64,000 nucleotides of DNA, taken from positions 558,001-622,000 of the forward strand of contig JADKKJ010000011.1 of the NCBI GenBank assembly GCA_016720565.1. The letters run 5' to 3'. Positions within the stretch are counted from its first letter, which is position 1; each line of letters opens with the position of its first letter. The DNA is from Chitinophagaceae bacterium (GTDB taxonomy: Bacteria > Bacteroidota > Bacteroidia > Chitinophagales > Chitinophagaceae). Of this stretch, positions 1 to 9,367 are shown in pieces. The notes below the pieces were generated by a model, which was not told the origin of the DNA, ran no database searches, and worked only from the letters and a program-made list of their open reading frames with translations. The position numbers and the translations under genes were made by a program.

Positions 1-811
1 TATCACTCAGGTAGAAACTGGTTCCAAGATTACGGTCGAATAATAAAAGGATCAATCCGGAGAATAAAACCGGGAAAGATAAAACACCCAGTACCGCAGT
101 AAAGAACAGGGCCCAGATGGTCAAAGGCAAACGGGTCATGCTCATACCCTTGGTACGCATATTCAGAATGGTAGAAATATAATTCAAGCCCCCAAGCAGT
201 GAAGACACTACGAACAAGGCCATACTTACGATCCACAGATCCATTCCCAGTTTAGAACCCTGAGACGCTTGTCCCAATGCACTTAGGGGAGGATATACGG
301 TCCATCCACCAGCGGCAGGTCCTGTGCTGATAAAAAAGGAGGAAACCATCACGCAACTGGCCAAAAAGAAGAACCAGTAAGAAAGCATATTAAGAAAAGG
401 AGAAGCCATATCTCTTGCTCCGATCTGCAGGGGAATAAGCAGGTTGGCAAATGTACCACTGAGGCCGGCTGTCAATACAAAGAATACCAAAATGGTTCCG
501 TGCATGGTAACCAGCGCATAATAGAATTCGGGCGTGATATGTCCGCCAGCACCCCACTTACCAAAAAGAGTTTCCAGTATAGGAAATGTTTCATTCGGAT
601 AACCTAACTGCAAACGGAACAGTACGGAAAAGAATCCTCCAACAATAGCCCACACGATACCGGTGATCAGAAACTGCTTACCGATGGTCTTGTGATCCTG
701 GCTGAAGATATACTTAGTAATGAATGTCTCTTTGTGGTGATGCACGTGATGCTCGTCGGAATGAACTTCATGTGAGGTGACCACTTCTGGATGAACATGC
801 ATATCGCTCAT
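1..811 (-). CDS. ctaD: Cytochrome c oxidase subunit I (partial, C-terminus outside window)
   Basis: This is the catalytic heme-copper subunit of the terminal oxidase in the inner membrane, reducing O2 with electrons from the CuA subunit. About 270 N-terminal residues are present, and the frame stays open to the left edge. After a His-rich N-terminus (residues 5-26) come hydrophobic helices. The helix-II motif TMHGTILVFF carries the low-spin heme ligand His (about residue 104). The motifs PLQIGARDMASPFLN and GGLNYISTI are classical for COX1. The ATG at 811 starts 50 bp downstream of the ctaC stop, so it is the last visible gene of the act-cta operon. The heme a3/CuB His ligands lie beyond the edge and cannot be checked. 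Confidence 0.95.
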   Translation of the reverse strand, partial: MSDMHVHPEVVTSHEVHSDEHHVHHHKETFITKYIFSQDHKTIGKQFLITGIVWAIVGGFFSVLFRLQLGYPNETFPILETLFGKWGAGGHITPEFYYALVTMHGTILVFFVLTAGLSGTFANLLIPLQIGARDMASPFLNMLSYWFFFLASCVMVSSFFISTGPAAGGWTVYPPLSALGQASQGSKLGMDLWIVSMALFVVSSLLGGLNYISTILNMRTKGMSMTRLPLTIWALFFTAVLGVLSFPVLFSGLILLLFDRNLGTSFYLSD

Positions 812-861
812 AATGATTTATAATTTGTGCCTTTGGGCAGACTAATTAACTATTTCCTTTT

Positions 862-1923
862 CTATTTAATGATCGCAGCTACCGGCTTTACTACACTGGT
901 ATCCTGCGGCGCTGCTTTAGTATCCTTACCAGGATTGGCCACTAAATATTGCGGCTTCTTCGTTGCCATCCAGGCATCGAATTCTTCCTGTGTTTCCACA
1001 ATAATAGTACCTCTCATTCCCGTATGTCCGGTACCGCACATCTGGTCGCAGGAGATCTCATACACAAAATCCGGGTTCTTGGTTTCCTCGATCATTTGTT
1101 TGCTGGTCTTTGTAGGGGTGAACCACATGGTAGTGGGTGTACCTGGTACCGCATCCATTTTCATACGGAAGTGAACCAGTCCTACGTCATGTATCACATC
1201 TTTTGCTCCTATGATCAGCTTTACGGGTTTGTTCACCACCAGGTGCATGGCTTCACCGCTAACATAGATATCATCATAGTTAGCAGGATCATCCCATAAT
1301 TGGCCCAATGGATTCATTTTTCCCTCATCTATCTCTTTGTAATATTTTTTACCGAAAACGCCTTTGCCATCGGGACCATCATGCCCTGGATAACGGAATT
1401 CCCATTTGAACTGGCTGCCCACGATTTCCACTTCCATGGCATTCTTGGGCGCATTACCAGTGATACCAAACCAGTAGAACAGGCCAAATCCAACCAGTAC
1501 GGTCAGAGTGATGGCAGGGATCACGGTCCAGATCAACTCCAGTTTATTATTATGCGGGTAGTAAAAAGCCTTCCTGTTATCAGACTCCTGGTATTTGTAA
1601 GAAAACCAGAACAAAAGCACCTGGGTGATCAGGAATACAATGAAAGTAATGGCGATCGTTATATATAACATGCGATCGATCAAAACTCCATGATCAGAAG
1701 CGGGCGTTCCCAGGATCCTTCCTTTCAGTTGTTCGTTGCAATAAAAAACGCCTACCAGTCCCAGCACAAGGAAAGAAAGCAGCATGAAACCATTGATCTT
1801 ATTGGTTTGCTTACGCACTTTATCCTCACCACGGAGAACCGCCACATATTCGCTCGCCTTGGCGATCTGAAAAATGATCAGGAACGCAAGGAGGAGGATC
1901 GCTACGATGAAAAATGCTTGCAT
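862..1923 (-). CDS. ctaC: Cytochrome c oxidase subunit II, CuA protein
   Basis: This 353-residue protein receives electrons from cytochrome c or from ACIII at the binuclear CuA centre and passes them to subunit I. Hydrophobic segments lie near residues 1-22, 46-65, 85-110 and 130-150, followed by a periplasmic cupredoxin domain. The CuA site is CDQMCGTGHTGM (Cys292, Cys296, His300, Met303), and an upstream VIHD supplies the other His. The canonical CSEIC Glu is Gln here. It has more N-terminal hydrophobic segments than the usual two. It sits between actF and ctaD on the same strand with short gaps, as expected for an ACIII-oxidase supercomplex operon. Confidence 0.95.
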   Translation of the reverse strand: MQAFFIVAILLLAFLIIFQIAKASEYVAVLRGEDKVRKQTNKINGFMLLSFLVLGLVGVFYCNEQLKGRILGTPASDHGVLIDRMLYITIAITFIVFLITQVLLFWFSYKYQESDNRKAFYYPHNNKLELIWTVIPAITLTVLVGFGLFYWFGITGNAPKNAMEVEIVGSQFKWEFRYPGHDGPDGKGVFGKKYYKEIDEGKMNPLGQLWDDPANYDDIYVSGEAMHLVVNKPVKLIIGAKDVIHDVGLVHFRMKMDAVPGTPTTMWFTPTKTSKQMIEETKNPDFVYEISCDQMCGTGHTGMRGTIIVETQEEFDAWMATKKPQYLVANPGKDTKAAPQDTSVVKPVAAIIK

Positions 1924-1970
1924 ATCAGTTTTCTATTATAAGTATCTTAATTTGTTTCTGTTCTAATTCA

Positions 1971-3203
1971 TTAAGTATGATGAATGATACTTTCCTTCAG
2001 GAAAGGATGATTCTTTGCAATAAGCGGCACTTTGGAAAGTGAACGGCCAGTCACAAACATGATGATCCCAACAAATCCAAGGGCTACACCAAAATCATAT
2101 ACCAGCAAAGGCACGGAATCTTTCTGGGTGGCAGGGAATACCATCTGGAAGAAATCGAGCCAGTGTCCGAATATTATTAACAACGCCATGAACGTGATAG
2201 TTGTATAATTCCTTTTAGAATTTCTCCTCATCAGGATCAGGATAGGCGCCACAAAGTTGATCAGGAACATCAGCCAGAATACGCCTTTGTACATTCCATA
2301 GGCCCTTGGCTTGAAATAAGTGGTCTCCTCCGGGATATTCGCATACCAGATCAGCATGAACTGAGAGAACCAGAGATAGGTCCAGAAAATAGAGAAAGCG
2401 AACATGAATTTACCCAGGTCATGAAGATGCTCTTCATTAGTAAGTTCCAGGTAACCATTGTTCTTCATATATACCACGAACAAGGTGATCAGGGCAACAC
2501 CTGCCACAAAAGTGGAAGCAAATGTGTACCAGCTATACATGGTGCTGTACCAATGCGCATCCAGGCTCATCAGCCATAGCCATGGAATAGAAGACATTAC
2601 AGTTAAGGAGAATATCACGATAAAGGCAGCTGCCCAAACCGTATTGTTCCACATATATTTTTTTCCTTCTTCAACAGAAGCCAAAGGCTTATTATCCAGG
2701 CTGCGTGACAGCTTCCTTACTTTCCAGCCCAGCAGCCACCATGCCACGATGGTGAAGATGGTCCAGCCTGCAAAAAATGTTTTATTCAAAAACCCTGCTT
2801 TCCAGGTAAGGGCAGCATCGGTCTTCACATGTTCAGTATCGGTCCAGTGATATAACTGGTGATTGTTACCAAAGCAGATCGCCAGCAGGATCACTCCGCA
2901 GATAACCCCAATTACAGGAACAGAAGTAGAGATCGCCTCGCTCACCCTGCGGAAAGACATTTGCCATCCACCCCAGGCCAGCGTGGTGGCGCAGATAAAG
3001 AACATCGTGGCGTTCACCACCAGGAGGAAATAAACGCTGTTCTGTAATAAAGATGACCAGAATCTCGCCTGTTTGGTCGCATCATGGCTGGAGCCATATA
3101 CCACATACAATCCTATAACGGAAAGGGCCCCGATCAACATCAGCGCGAAGGCGATGGTATTGAATCTTTTTGGTACCGTAAACTTTTCCCTGAATGCTGT
3201 CAT
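1971..3203 (-). CDS. actF: Alternative complex III subunit ActF (NrfD/PsrC-like membrane subunit)
   Basis: This is a 410-residue, strongly hydrophobic integral membrane protein with roughly ten transmembrane stretches. It belongs to the quinol:cytochrome c oxidoreductase complex (ACIII), where ActC and ActF are the two NrfD-like subunits. Its position directly after the cytochrome ActE gene and before ctaC is the standard ACIII gene order, and this, with the hydropathy and length, supports the call. The ATG at 3203 follows the actE stop by 26 bp. The quinone site is thought to be in ActC, so ActF may be structural or proton-conducting; that is family knowledge, not visible here. Confidence 0.9.
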   Translation of the reverse strand: MTAFREKFTVPKRFNTIAFALMLIGALSVIGLYVVYGSSHDATKQARFWSSLLQNSVYFLLVVNATMFFICATTLAWGGWQMSFRRVSEAISTSVPVIGVICGVILLAICFGNNHQLYHWTDTEHVKTDAALTWKAGFLNKTFFAGWTIFTIVAWWLLGWKVRKLSRSLDNKPLASVEEGKKYMWNNTVWAAAFIVIFSLTVMSSIPWLWLMSLDAHWYSTMYSWYTFASTFVAGVALITLFVVYMKNNGYLELTNEEHLHDLGKFMFAFSIFWTYLWFSQFMLIWYANIPEETTYFKPRAYGMYKGVFWLMFLINFVAPILILMRRNSKRNYTTITFMALLIIFGHWLDFFQMVFPATQKDSVPLLVYDFGVALGFVGIIMFVTGRSLSKVPLIAKNHPFLKESIIHHT

Positions 3204-3229
3204 GTTCGTTTATTGAAAACTTTAAGATC

Positions 3230-3871
3230 TTATTTCTTTTTTGTTGTATCTGCCATTGGCATCTTGCCCTTTGCCGTAGTATCCGTTGCCGCACCTGAAT
3301 TTGCCTGCTTATCTCTTATATATTGTATCACCATCCAGCGCTGGCTAACATTCAGCTGCGAAGCATAGCTACCCATTGCATTCTTTCCATAAGTAATAGA
3401 ATGGAACATGGTTCCATCGGCCAGTTTTACCATCAGTGGATCCATCAGGTTACGTGGAGCTGAAGGGAAAGGGCCACTGCCACCATTCCATAAAGGACCA
3501 TTACCATCCAGTTTCGTTCCATGGCAGATACCGCAGTTCACCAGGTATAAACGGGCTGCTTCCAGGTATTGAACAGCATCCATTGCAGGAAGCGGATCTT
3601 TTACCGTTGCGGAATTTGCATAACCAGCAGAATCATTCTTATAGGGATAATGAAACAACAGGTCATTCTTTGCGAATGTGCCATTTACAGGCAATGCGGT
3701 ATAGTTTATCCCCTCGTCTTTCAGGTTCTGTGTAGAAGCATAGGTCTCATAGGCCCTGCTGTATGACATATCGGGCATATAGGCGCGACCAGGTTCACGT
3801 CTTACGCCGTTACAACTGATCAGCATGCCTGTTAAAGCTACCAAGGTTACGATCCAGATATTTTTCATCAT
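3230..3871 (-). CDS. actE: Alternative complex III subunit ActE, monoheme c-type lipoprotein
   Basis: This 213-residue protein has a lipoprotein signal (about 19 residues ending LLIS-like before Cys20, seen as GMLISC), so it should be anchored at the periplasmic face. It contains one heme c motif, CGICH (Cys113, Cys116, His117), with a probable distal Met in the segment KNAMGSYAS. It passes electrons within ACIII towards the oxidase. The C-terminal 25 residues are low-complexity, Lys/Thr/Ala-rich. The gene is separated by 12 bp from actD and 26 bp from actF, consistent with co-transcription. Confidence 0.92.
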   Translation of the reverse strand: MMKNIWIVTLVALTGMLISCNGVRREPGRAYMPDMSYSRAYETYASTQNLKDEGINYTALPVNGTFAKNDLLFHYPYKNDSAGYANSATVKDPLPAMDAVQYLEAARLYLVNCGICHGTKLDGNGPLWNGGSGPFPSAPRNLMDPLMVKLADGTMFHSITYGKNAMGSYASQLNVSQRWMVIQYIRDKQANSGAATDTTAKGKMPMADTTKKK

Positions 3872-3883
3872 CGAAGAATTATA

Positions 3884-4477
3884 TTAATGAACAGCCTGTT
3901 CGGTTTGCTTTTCAAATCTTTTCCTTTCCTTGTCATAACGACCCAGCCACCATCCGGTCTCTTTAAATTCCACTTTCACATCGGAGGCTCCCAAACCCTG
4001 AAGGAAACTCAGGGCTTCTGCTTCATTGGTCTTGTCAGTGCATTCTACCGCCATCAGGAATGTATCGTCGGTAGAACGGAGATTGAAATGGTCTTTCCTT
4101 ACAAATGGAGCCAACTGGCAGAGGTAGCAAAAAGTAAGCACCATTCCTACCGCGGCAAATAATACGGTAAGCTCAAAAATGATAGGTATCCAGGCCGGCA
4201 GGGCGAAAAATGGTTTACCACCTACATTCATCCTCCAGTCAACAGTCAGTGCCCAGCTAATGAATCCAAGCGCAGTGGCCGTACCACTGATACCATAGAT
4301 AAATCCGGCTGTATGCAGGCTGGTCTCACGAAGACCCATGGCCTTATCCAATCCATGAATAGGGAAGGGTGTGAATACGTCGTGGATCTTATAACCCGCG
4401 CGGCGCACTTTTTTTACTGCCGGGAACAACACATTCTCGTCGTAGAAATTCCCGGTTACAAATTTTTTTATTGCCAT
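3884..4477 (-). CDS. actD: Alternative complex III subunit ActD (DUF3341)
   Basis: This 197-residue membrane-attached ACIII subunit belongs to the DUF3341 family. Two hydrophobic helices are visible, around GISGTATALGFISWAL and IIFELTVLFAAVGMVLTF, flanked by soluble segments. The C-terminal part (GASDVKVEFKE) is the small alpha/beta domain typical of the family. It carries no cofactor motif. It sits between actC and actE in canonical order. The 115-bp gap upstream to actC is unusually long for this operon and is filled with a repeat. Confidence 0.92.
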   Translation of the reverse strand: MAIKKFVTGNFYDENVLFPAVKKVRRAGYKIHDVFTPFPIHGLDKAMGLRETSLHTAGFIYGISGTATALGFISWALTVDWRMNVGGKPFFALPAWIPIIFELTVLFAAVGMVLTFCYLCQLAPFVRKDHFNLRSTDDTFLMAVECTDKTNEAEALSFLQGLGASDVKVEFKETGWWLGRYDKERKRFEKQTEQAVH

Positions 4478-4486
4478 TTTCTTTTA

Positions 4487-4590
4487 GCTTTTAGCTGCTG
4501 GCCACTAGCCACTAGCTAGTTTCTATCAGCCGATTCTGTTCTTTATTTAAAGGCCGGCTAGTAGCCAGAGGCTAATAGCTAGCGGCTTCT
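4487..4590. repeat. Short imperfect repeat in the actC-actD gap
   Basis: The gap is built from variants of the core AGCTAGTGGCTAGTGGCC and its inverse (CCACTAGCCACTAGCTAG on the left, GCTAGTAGCCAGAGGCTA on the right), so the two halves can pair. Similar words (CTAATAGCTAGC) recur near 60515. It looks like a small dispersed intergenic repeat inserted inside an operon. A transcript through it could fold into a hairpin; any effect on actD expression is inference. Confidence 0.55.
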
Positions 4591-4591
4591 C

Positions 4592-6040
4592 TTAATGATC
4601 GTGCGCGTGCTTCTCCACAAATTCCGGCACCGCTTCATGTTCTACTTCTGTCATTTCTTCCTTGAAATTCGCTCCGCTGCGTTTCAGGATATGTTTGATC
4701 TCCGCAATAGCGATAACCGGGAAGAACTTGCTGAAAAGGAAATAACAGGTGAAGAACAATCCGAATGTTCCAAGATAGAATCCCACCTCCCAGATAGTTG
4801 GACGGTAATAGGTACTCCATGCGCTTGGCAGGTAATCACGATACACAGAGGTAACGATGATCACAAAACGCTCAAACCACATACCGATATTCACCAGGAT
4901 GGACATGAAGAAAGTAACGGTGAGGTTTCTTCTCATCTTGCGGAACCAGAAGATCTGAGGGGATAATACGTTACAACCCATCATGATCCAGTAACTCCAT
5001 CCATAAGGGGAGAATATGTTCACGCGGTTTTCCTTGAAAGCAAACCATTCGTAATCCACATGTGAGTACCATGCCATGAACAGCTCTGTGAGGTAGGCAA
5101 TACCTACAATAGAGCCGGTCAGCACGATCACCTTATTCATCACATCGATATGCTCGATGGTAATATATTCTTCAAGCGATAAAACTTTTCTTGTCACCAC
5201 CAGCAGGGTCTGCACCATTGCAAAACCGGAAAAGATCGCACCTGCCACGAAATAAGGAGGGAAGATGGTGGTATGCCATCCGGGAACTACTGAAGTGGCG
5301 AAGTCGAAGGATACAATGGTGTGTACCGAAAGTACCAATGGTGTACTCAATCCGGCCAATACCAGTGAAAGGGCCTCATGTCTCTGCCAGTGCTTGGTAG
5401 AACCGGTCCAGCCAAATGCCGCAACACCATAAAATACTTTTCTCCATTTCAGTTTCGCCCGATCGCGAAGCGTGGCCAGGTCGGGAAGCAAACCAGAATA
5501 CCAGAATAATAATGATACAGTGAAATAAGTAGAGATCGCAAATACGTCCCAGAGCAATGGTGAGTTAAAGTTTACCCATAATGGACCTCTTGTATTTGGA
5601 TAAGGAAGTACAAAGAAAGCGTTCCATACACGACCCATATGCCAGATAGGGAACTGACCCGCACACATTACCGCGAAAATGGTCATGGCCTCAGCAGCAC
5701 GATTCACACCGGTTCTCCAACCCTGGCGGAACAATAAAAGGATCGCGGAGATCAGGGTACCCGCGTGACCAATACCCACCCACCATACGAAGTTGGTGAT
5801 ATCCCAACCCCAACCGATGGTCTTGTTCAGGTTCCACTGGCCCGTTCCATAAATAACCTCCATGGTAACAGAAACAATACCGAAAGCAAGCAGCACAGCA
5901 GAGAAAAGAAAACCTATCCACCATAACCTGGAGGGAGTGGCTTCTACCGGGCGGCAAATATCTTCGGTGACCTGGTGATAATCTTTATCACCTACTACCA
6001 GCGGAGGTCTTACCTGTGATTCGTATCTGAGTAATGACAT
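4592..6040 (-). CDS. actC: Alternative complex III subunit ActC (NrfD/PsrC family, quinol site)
   Basis: This 482-residue integral membrane protein has about ten hydrophobic helices and belongs to the NrfD/PsrC family. In ACIII it holds the quinol oxidation site and couples to ActB. The family-typical stretches WVGIGHAGTLISAILLLFRQ and GQFPIWHMGRVW are present. The His-rich tail (EKHAHDH) is cytoplasmic or unstructured. The gene starts 51 bp after actB and is intact, with no frameshift. Confidence 0.93.
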   Translation of the reverse strand: MSLLRYESQVRPPLVVGDKDYHQVTEDICRPVEATPSRLWWIGFLFSAVLLAFGIVSVTMEVIYGTGQWNLNKTIGWGWDITNFVWWVGIGHAGTLISAILLLFRQGWRTGVNRAAEAMTIFAVMCAGQFPIWHMGRVWNAFFVLPYPNTRGPLWVNFNSPLLWDVFAISTYFTVSLLFWYSGLLPDLATLRDRAKLKWRKVFYGVAAFGWTGSTKHWQRHEALSLVLAGLSTPLVLSVHTIVSFDFATSVVPGWHTTIFPPYFVAGAIFSGFAMVQTLLVVTRKVLSLEEYITIEHIDVMNKVIVLTGSIVGIAYLTELFMAWYSHVDYEWFAFKENRVNIFSPYGWSYWIMMGCNVLSPQIFWFRKMRRNLTVTFFMSILVNIGMWFERFVIIVTSVYRDYLPSAWSTYYRPTIWEVGFYLGTFGLFFTCYFLFSKFFPVIAIAEIKHILKRSGANFKEEMTEVEHEAVPEFVEKHAHDH

Positions 6041-6091
6041 AATAAATTATAAAAAAGTTCCTGATAATTTAATTCTGTTTGAACTTACCTG

Positions 6092-9000
6092 TTAATGCGC
6101 TGTGGAATCTGGTTTAGTGGAAGAAGGCAATCCATCCATTTCACCATGTTCACCTCCCGCATGTTCAGCACCCGCATGTTCCGCCTCACCCCAATTCTTA
6201 TCTTCTTCATCGGTATTTCTCAATTTGGCCATATACGTTACATTCGGCAACACGTGCAATTGCTCCAGTACATGGAACATACGCTGCTTATTCTCTTCAC
6301 GTACTTTATTAACGCTGCTTTCTTTATCCCATGCATTACCGAATACGATCGCATTGGTAGGACAAGCCATCTGGCAGGCCGTTTTAGCATCATCGCCCTT
6401 CAGCATGCGATTCTCTTTTTTGGCATCCAGTTTAGCGGCTTGTAAACGCTGTACGCAGAAGGAACATTTTTCCATCACACCACGGCTACGAACAGTCACA
6501 TCCGGGTTCAGTACCATCCTGGTCAGGTCATCATTCATCTGCTCAATAACAGAATCCAGTTTACCGATCAACTGCTGGTCACGGTTATCAGGGAAACTAT
6601 CTGCGCCGGTATAATCCGCCCAGTTAAAGCGTCTTACTTTAAACGGACAGTTGTTGGCGCAATAACGTGTACCGATACAACGGTTATAAGCCATCTGGTT
6701 AATTCCTTCAGAACTATGGTTGGTGGCAGCTACCGGGCAAACATTCTCACAGGGAGCGTTGTCGCAATGCTGGCACATCATCGGCTGGAACACAACGGCC
6801 TTCAGGTTATCAGGATCTTTTTCATCTGATACGAAATAACGATCGATCCTCAGCCAGTGCATATCATGGTAACGCAATACTTCGCGTTTACCTACTACCG
6901 ATACATTGTTCTCTGCGCTACAGGCCACCACACAGGCGGCACAACCAGTGCAGGAGTTCATATCTATCGACATTCCCCAATGGATCTCATGTGTTCTTCC
7001 ATTCGGATCAGGATACAGGGTTGCATTGCTGCGGAAGCTGCCATTGGCACCCTGGTAATATTCTTTTTCTAATTCTTCCGACCAGTCAGGAAGTACATTC
7101 GGCGACTTTTTAAAAGAGGCCAGTGTAGTTTCACGAACTACTTCTTTACGGTTCTCGTAAGAATTATGCTTCTGTGTCTGGGCGATCTTGTACTGCTCGC
7201 TGGTTTTTGTAACAGTTACACCTGATACATAATTATCAATGGTAGAACCATTATAAACAGCGAAAGGATATGCATTCACGCCTACTCCTGCTGCAGTCAC
7301 CCCAATCGCTTCATTTCTTCCATATCCAACAGCGATCGCAATGGTATCTGCATTCATGCCCGGGATCACCAGAACAGGAAGTTTTATTGTATTCTTTCCA
7401 ATAGTGATCTCCACCACCGGCTTCTCCGGATAGTATTCGTAATCACTGTTCAGTTTGATACCCAGTTCAGTGGCCTTCGCCATGGATATCATCGCATAGT
7501 TGTCCCAGGTAGCTTTTGTTACCGGATCAGGTAATTCCTGCAACCAGGGGTTGCCTGCCTGCGCGCCGGTACCGATGGATGTTTTTTGATAAAGCACCAG
7601 TTCAGTACCGGTTCCTTTTTTTGCGCTTACTGCGGCAATGGCTTCAGTAAGTCCTGCGCCATTATAGTTACCGCCAGCACCAGCGCTGGCTGTTGTTACC
7701 AGGCCATCCTGCAATGCTTTGAAATAAGCTTCCTCAGAACCCAGTTTGGCGGTCCAGTAATTTTTAAAATATTCATCATAATCCGCTCCCTGTCCGCTCC
7801 ATTTTAATAATGAAGTCTGGAAAGGACGTGTTTTGAACAGCGGATAAATGGTTGGCTGAATAAAGCAGGTAGTGTTGCTGTTTAGTGCCGCATCGCCCCA
7901 GCTCTCCAGGAAATGAGGAGAAGGCAATACATACTCGCAAAGGCTGGTGGTCTCATCCAGTTTAGGACTGAAAGAAACGGTGACCTTCACTTTTTTCAAT
8001 GCAGCAGCGAAGCGTGCGCCATCTGCCCATGTGTAGGCCGGGTTAGCGCCACATATTAATAAAGTACCTACCGCGCCGGATTCCATCTGGGCGATAAGGT
8101 CATTCATTTCTGAATCGATACCAGCGCGATAATTCACGGTAGAAGACCAGTCGATGGTCTTGCCATTCGCGCCTATTTTATCATTGATCGCATTTACGAT
8201 CAGTTGTACATTCTTATCATTGCTGCCGCATACTACCAGCGCTTCGCCATTGTGGGCGGCAAGGTCTGCAGCTACTTTTTTGATACCGGCGGCAAGTTTC
8301 GCATCTGAAACAGAAACACTGCTTCCGTTCAATGCGCCCAGCAGGGCGCTGGCAACAACACCTGTTTCTGAAGGACGATGTGTGAATCTTTCATCCGCGT
8401 TAGCGCCCGTCATGCTCAGCGAACCTTCAAACTGGTAATGCTTGCTCATGGTCGGGTTCTTCTCATCTATCTTTCTTCCCTTTGAATAACCAGCAGCGAA
8501 CTCCACCGGGCTTAACCAGGTACCGAGGAAATCGGCGCCCAGGCTTACGATAACTTTAGCTGCATCAAATTTATAGGTAGGCAATTTTTTACCGAATCCG
8601 CTTGCCTCGTTGGCCAGCAGCATACCGCTGTAGGAAACGCCATCATATTGTATATGGCGAAGACCGGCATATTTGGAAATAACATCAAGTGTAGAAGGAG
8701 AATTGATCGTGCTTGTAAGCAAAACCACCTGGCCACCGGCTGCTTTCATTGCATCGCCAACCAGCTGATCAAATTTTTCGAACGTAGGCACCTCAGTGAA
8801 TTCACCATCTTTTCCTTTTTGCAAAGGATGACGGGTGCGGTACATATCATAAAGATCCAGCACGGAGGCCTGAACCCTGGCGGAAGTACCACCATTGGTA
8901 GACGTGCTCAGCGTATTTCCTTCGATCTTGATAGGACGGCCATCTCTCACTTTGGCTACCACGGGTACCACATCACCATCCTGTACATAGGTGGTAGCGT

Positions 9001-9274
9001 AATACTTAGGAACTCCCGGAACTAAATTCTCTGGTTTATTCGCATAAGGGATCGCCTTCCGTACAGGGATCTTACAACTGGCCGCCAATGTAGCAGCAGC
9101 CGTGCTGAATCCCAGATACTTCAGGAAGTCCCTGCGCGGTGCTTTCGCATCCACCAGTCCTTTATCATCGAAACCTTCAAAAGGCAGTTCTTCCGTGAAC
9201 TCATCCTTTGTGAATTTTTCCAGATTTTCCGGATCGTTTACTTCGCCGAATCCTTGCCAGTAATTATTGCTCAT
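6092..9274 (-). CDS. actB: Alternative complex III subunit ActB, molybdopterin-oxidoreductase-like/iron-sulfur protein
   Basis: This 1060-residue periplasmic subunit of ACIII starts at the ATG at 9274; a TTG three codons earlier is less likely. A twin-arginine-like motif RRDFLKYLGFS follows an N-terminal extension of about 45 residues, typical of Bacteroidota ActB. The first two thirds resemble molybdopterin oxidoreductases, a domain that in ACIII carries no Mo cofactor. The last third is an NrfC/PsrB-like ferredoxin domain with Cys clusters CTGCAACVVAC, CQHCDNAPCENVC, CANNCP and CSFC...CQMAC, for three 4Fe-4S and one 3Fe-4S cluster by family knowledge. The C-terminus is His/Glu/Gly-rich. The gene is complete. 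Confidence 0.95.
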   Translation of the reverse strand: MSNNYWQGFGEVNDPENLEKFTKDEFTEELPFEGFDDKGLVDAKAPRRDFLKYLGFSTAAATLAASCKIPVRKAIPYANKPENLVPGVPKYYATTYVQDGDVVPVVAKVRDGRPIKIEGNTLSTSTNGGTSARVQASVLDLYDMYRTRHPLQKGKDGEFTEVPTFEKFDQLVGDAMKAAGGQVVLLTSTINSPSTLDVISKYAGLRHIQYDGVSYSGMLLANEASGFGKKLPTYKFDAAKVIVSLGADFLGTWLSPVEFAAGYSKGRKIDEKNPTMSKHYQFEGSLSMTGANADERFTHRPSETGVVASALLGALNGSSVSVSDAKLAAGIKKVAADLAAHNGEALVVCGSNDKNVQLIVNAINDKIGANGKTIDWSSTVNYRAGIDSEMNDLIAQMESGAVGTLLICGANPAYTWADGARFAAALKKVKVTVSFSPKLDETTSLCEYVLPSPHFLESWGDAALNSNTTCFIQPTIYPLFKTRPFQTSLLKWSGQGADYDEYFKNYWTAKLGSEEAYFKALQDGLVTTASAGAGGNYNGAGLTEAIAAVSAKKGTGTELVLYQKTSIGTGAQAGNPWLQELPDPVTKATWDNYAMISMAKATELGIKLNSDYEYYPEKPVVEITIGKNTIKLPVLVIPGMNADTIAIAVGYGRNEAIGVTAAGVGVNAYPFAVYNGSTIDNYVSGVTVTKTSEQYKIAQTQKHNSYENRKEVVRETTLASFKKSPNVLPDWSEELEKEYYQGANGSFRSNATLYPDPNGRTHEIHWGMSIDMNSCTGCAACVVACSAENNVSVVGKREVLRYHDMHWLRIDRYFVSDEKDPDNLKAVVFQPMMCQHCDNAPCENVCPVAATNHSSEGINQMAYNRCIGTRYCANNCPFKVRRFNWADYTGADSFPDNRDQQLIGKLDSVIEQMNDDLTRMVLNPDVTVRSRGVMEKCSFCVQRLQAAKLDAKKENRMLKGDDAKTACQMACPTNAIVFGNAWDKESSVNKVREENKQRMFHVLEQLHVLPNVTYMAKLRNTDEEDKNWGEAEHAGAEHAGGEHGEMDGLPSSTKPDSTAH

Positions 9275-9367
9275 ATTACCCAATCCGCCTCAGCAGACAT
9301 TTTAACTCTAAGCATCACCCTGTTTTGATCCAGGAAACTCAGAGGTGGTTAAAAAAATAGTATACGA

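Noticed and set aside
827..1299. Plus-strand open frames opposite ctaC
   Set aside because: They are antisense to a well-conserved oxidase gene and have no family features.
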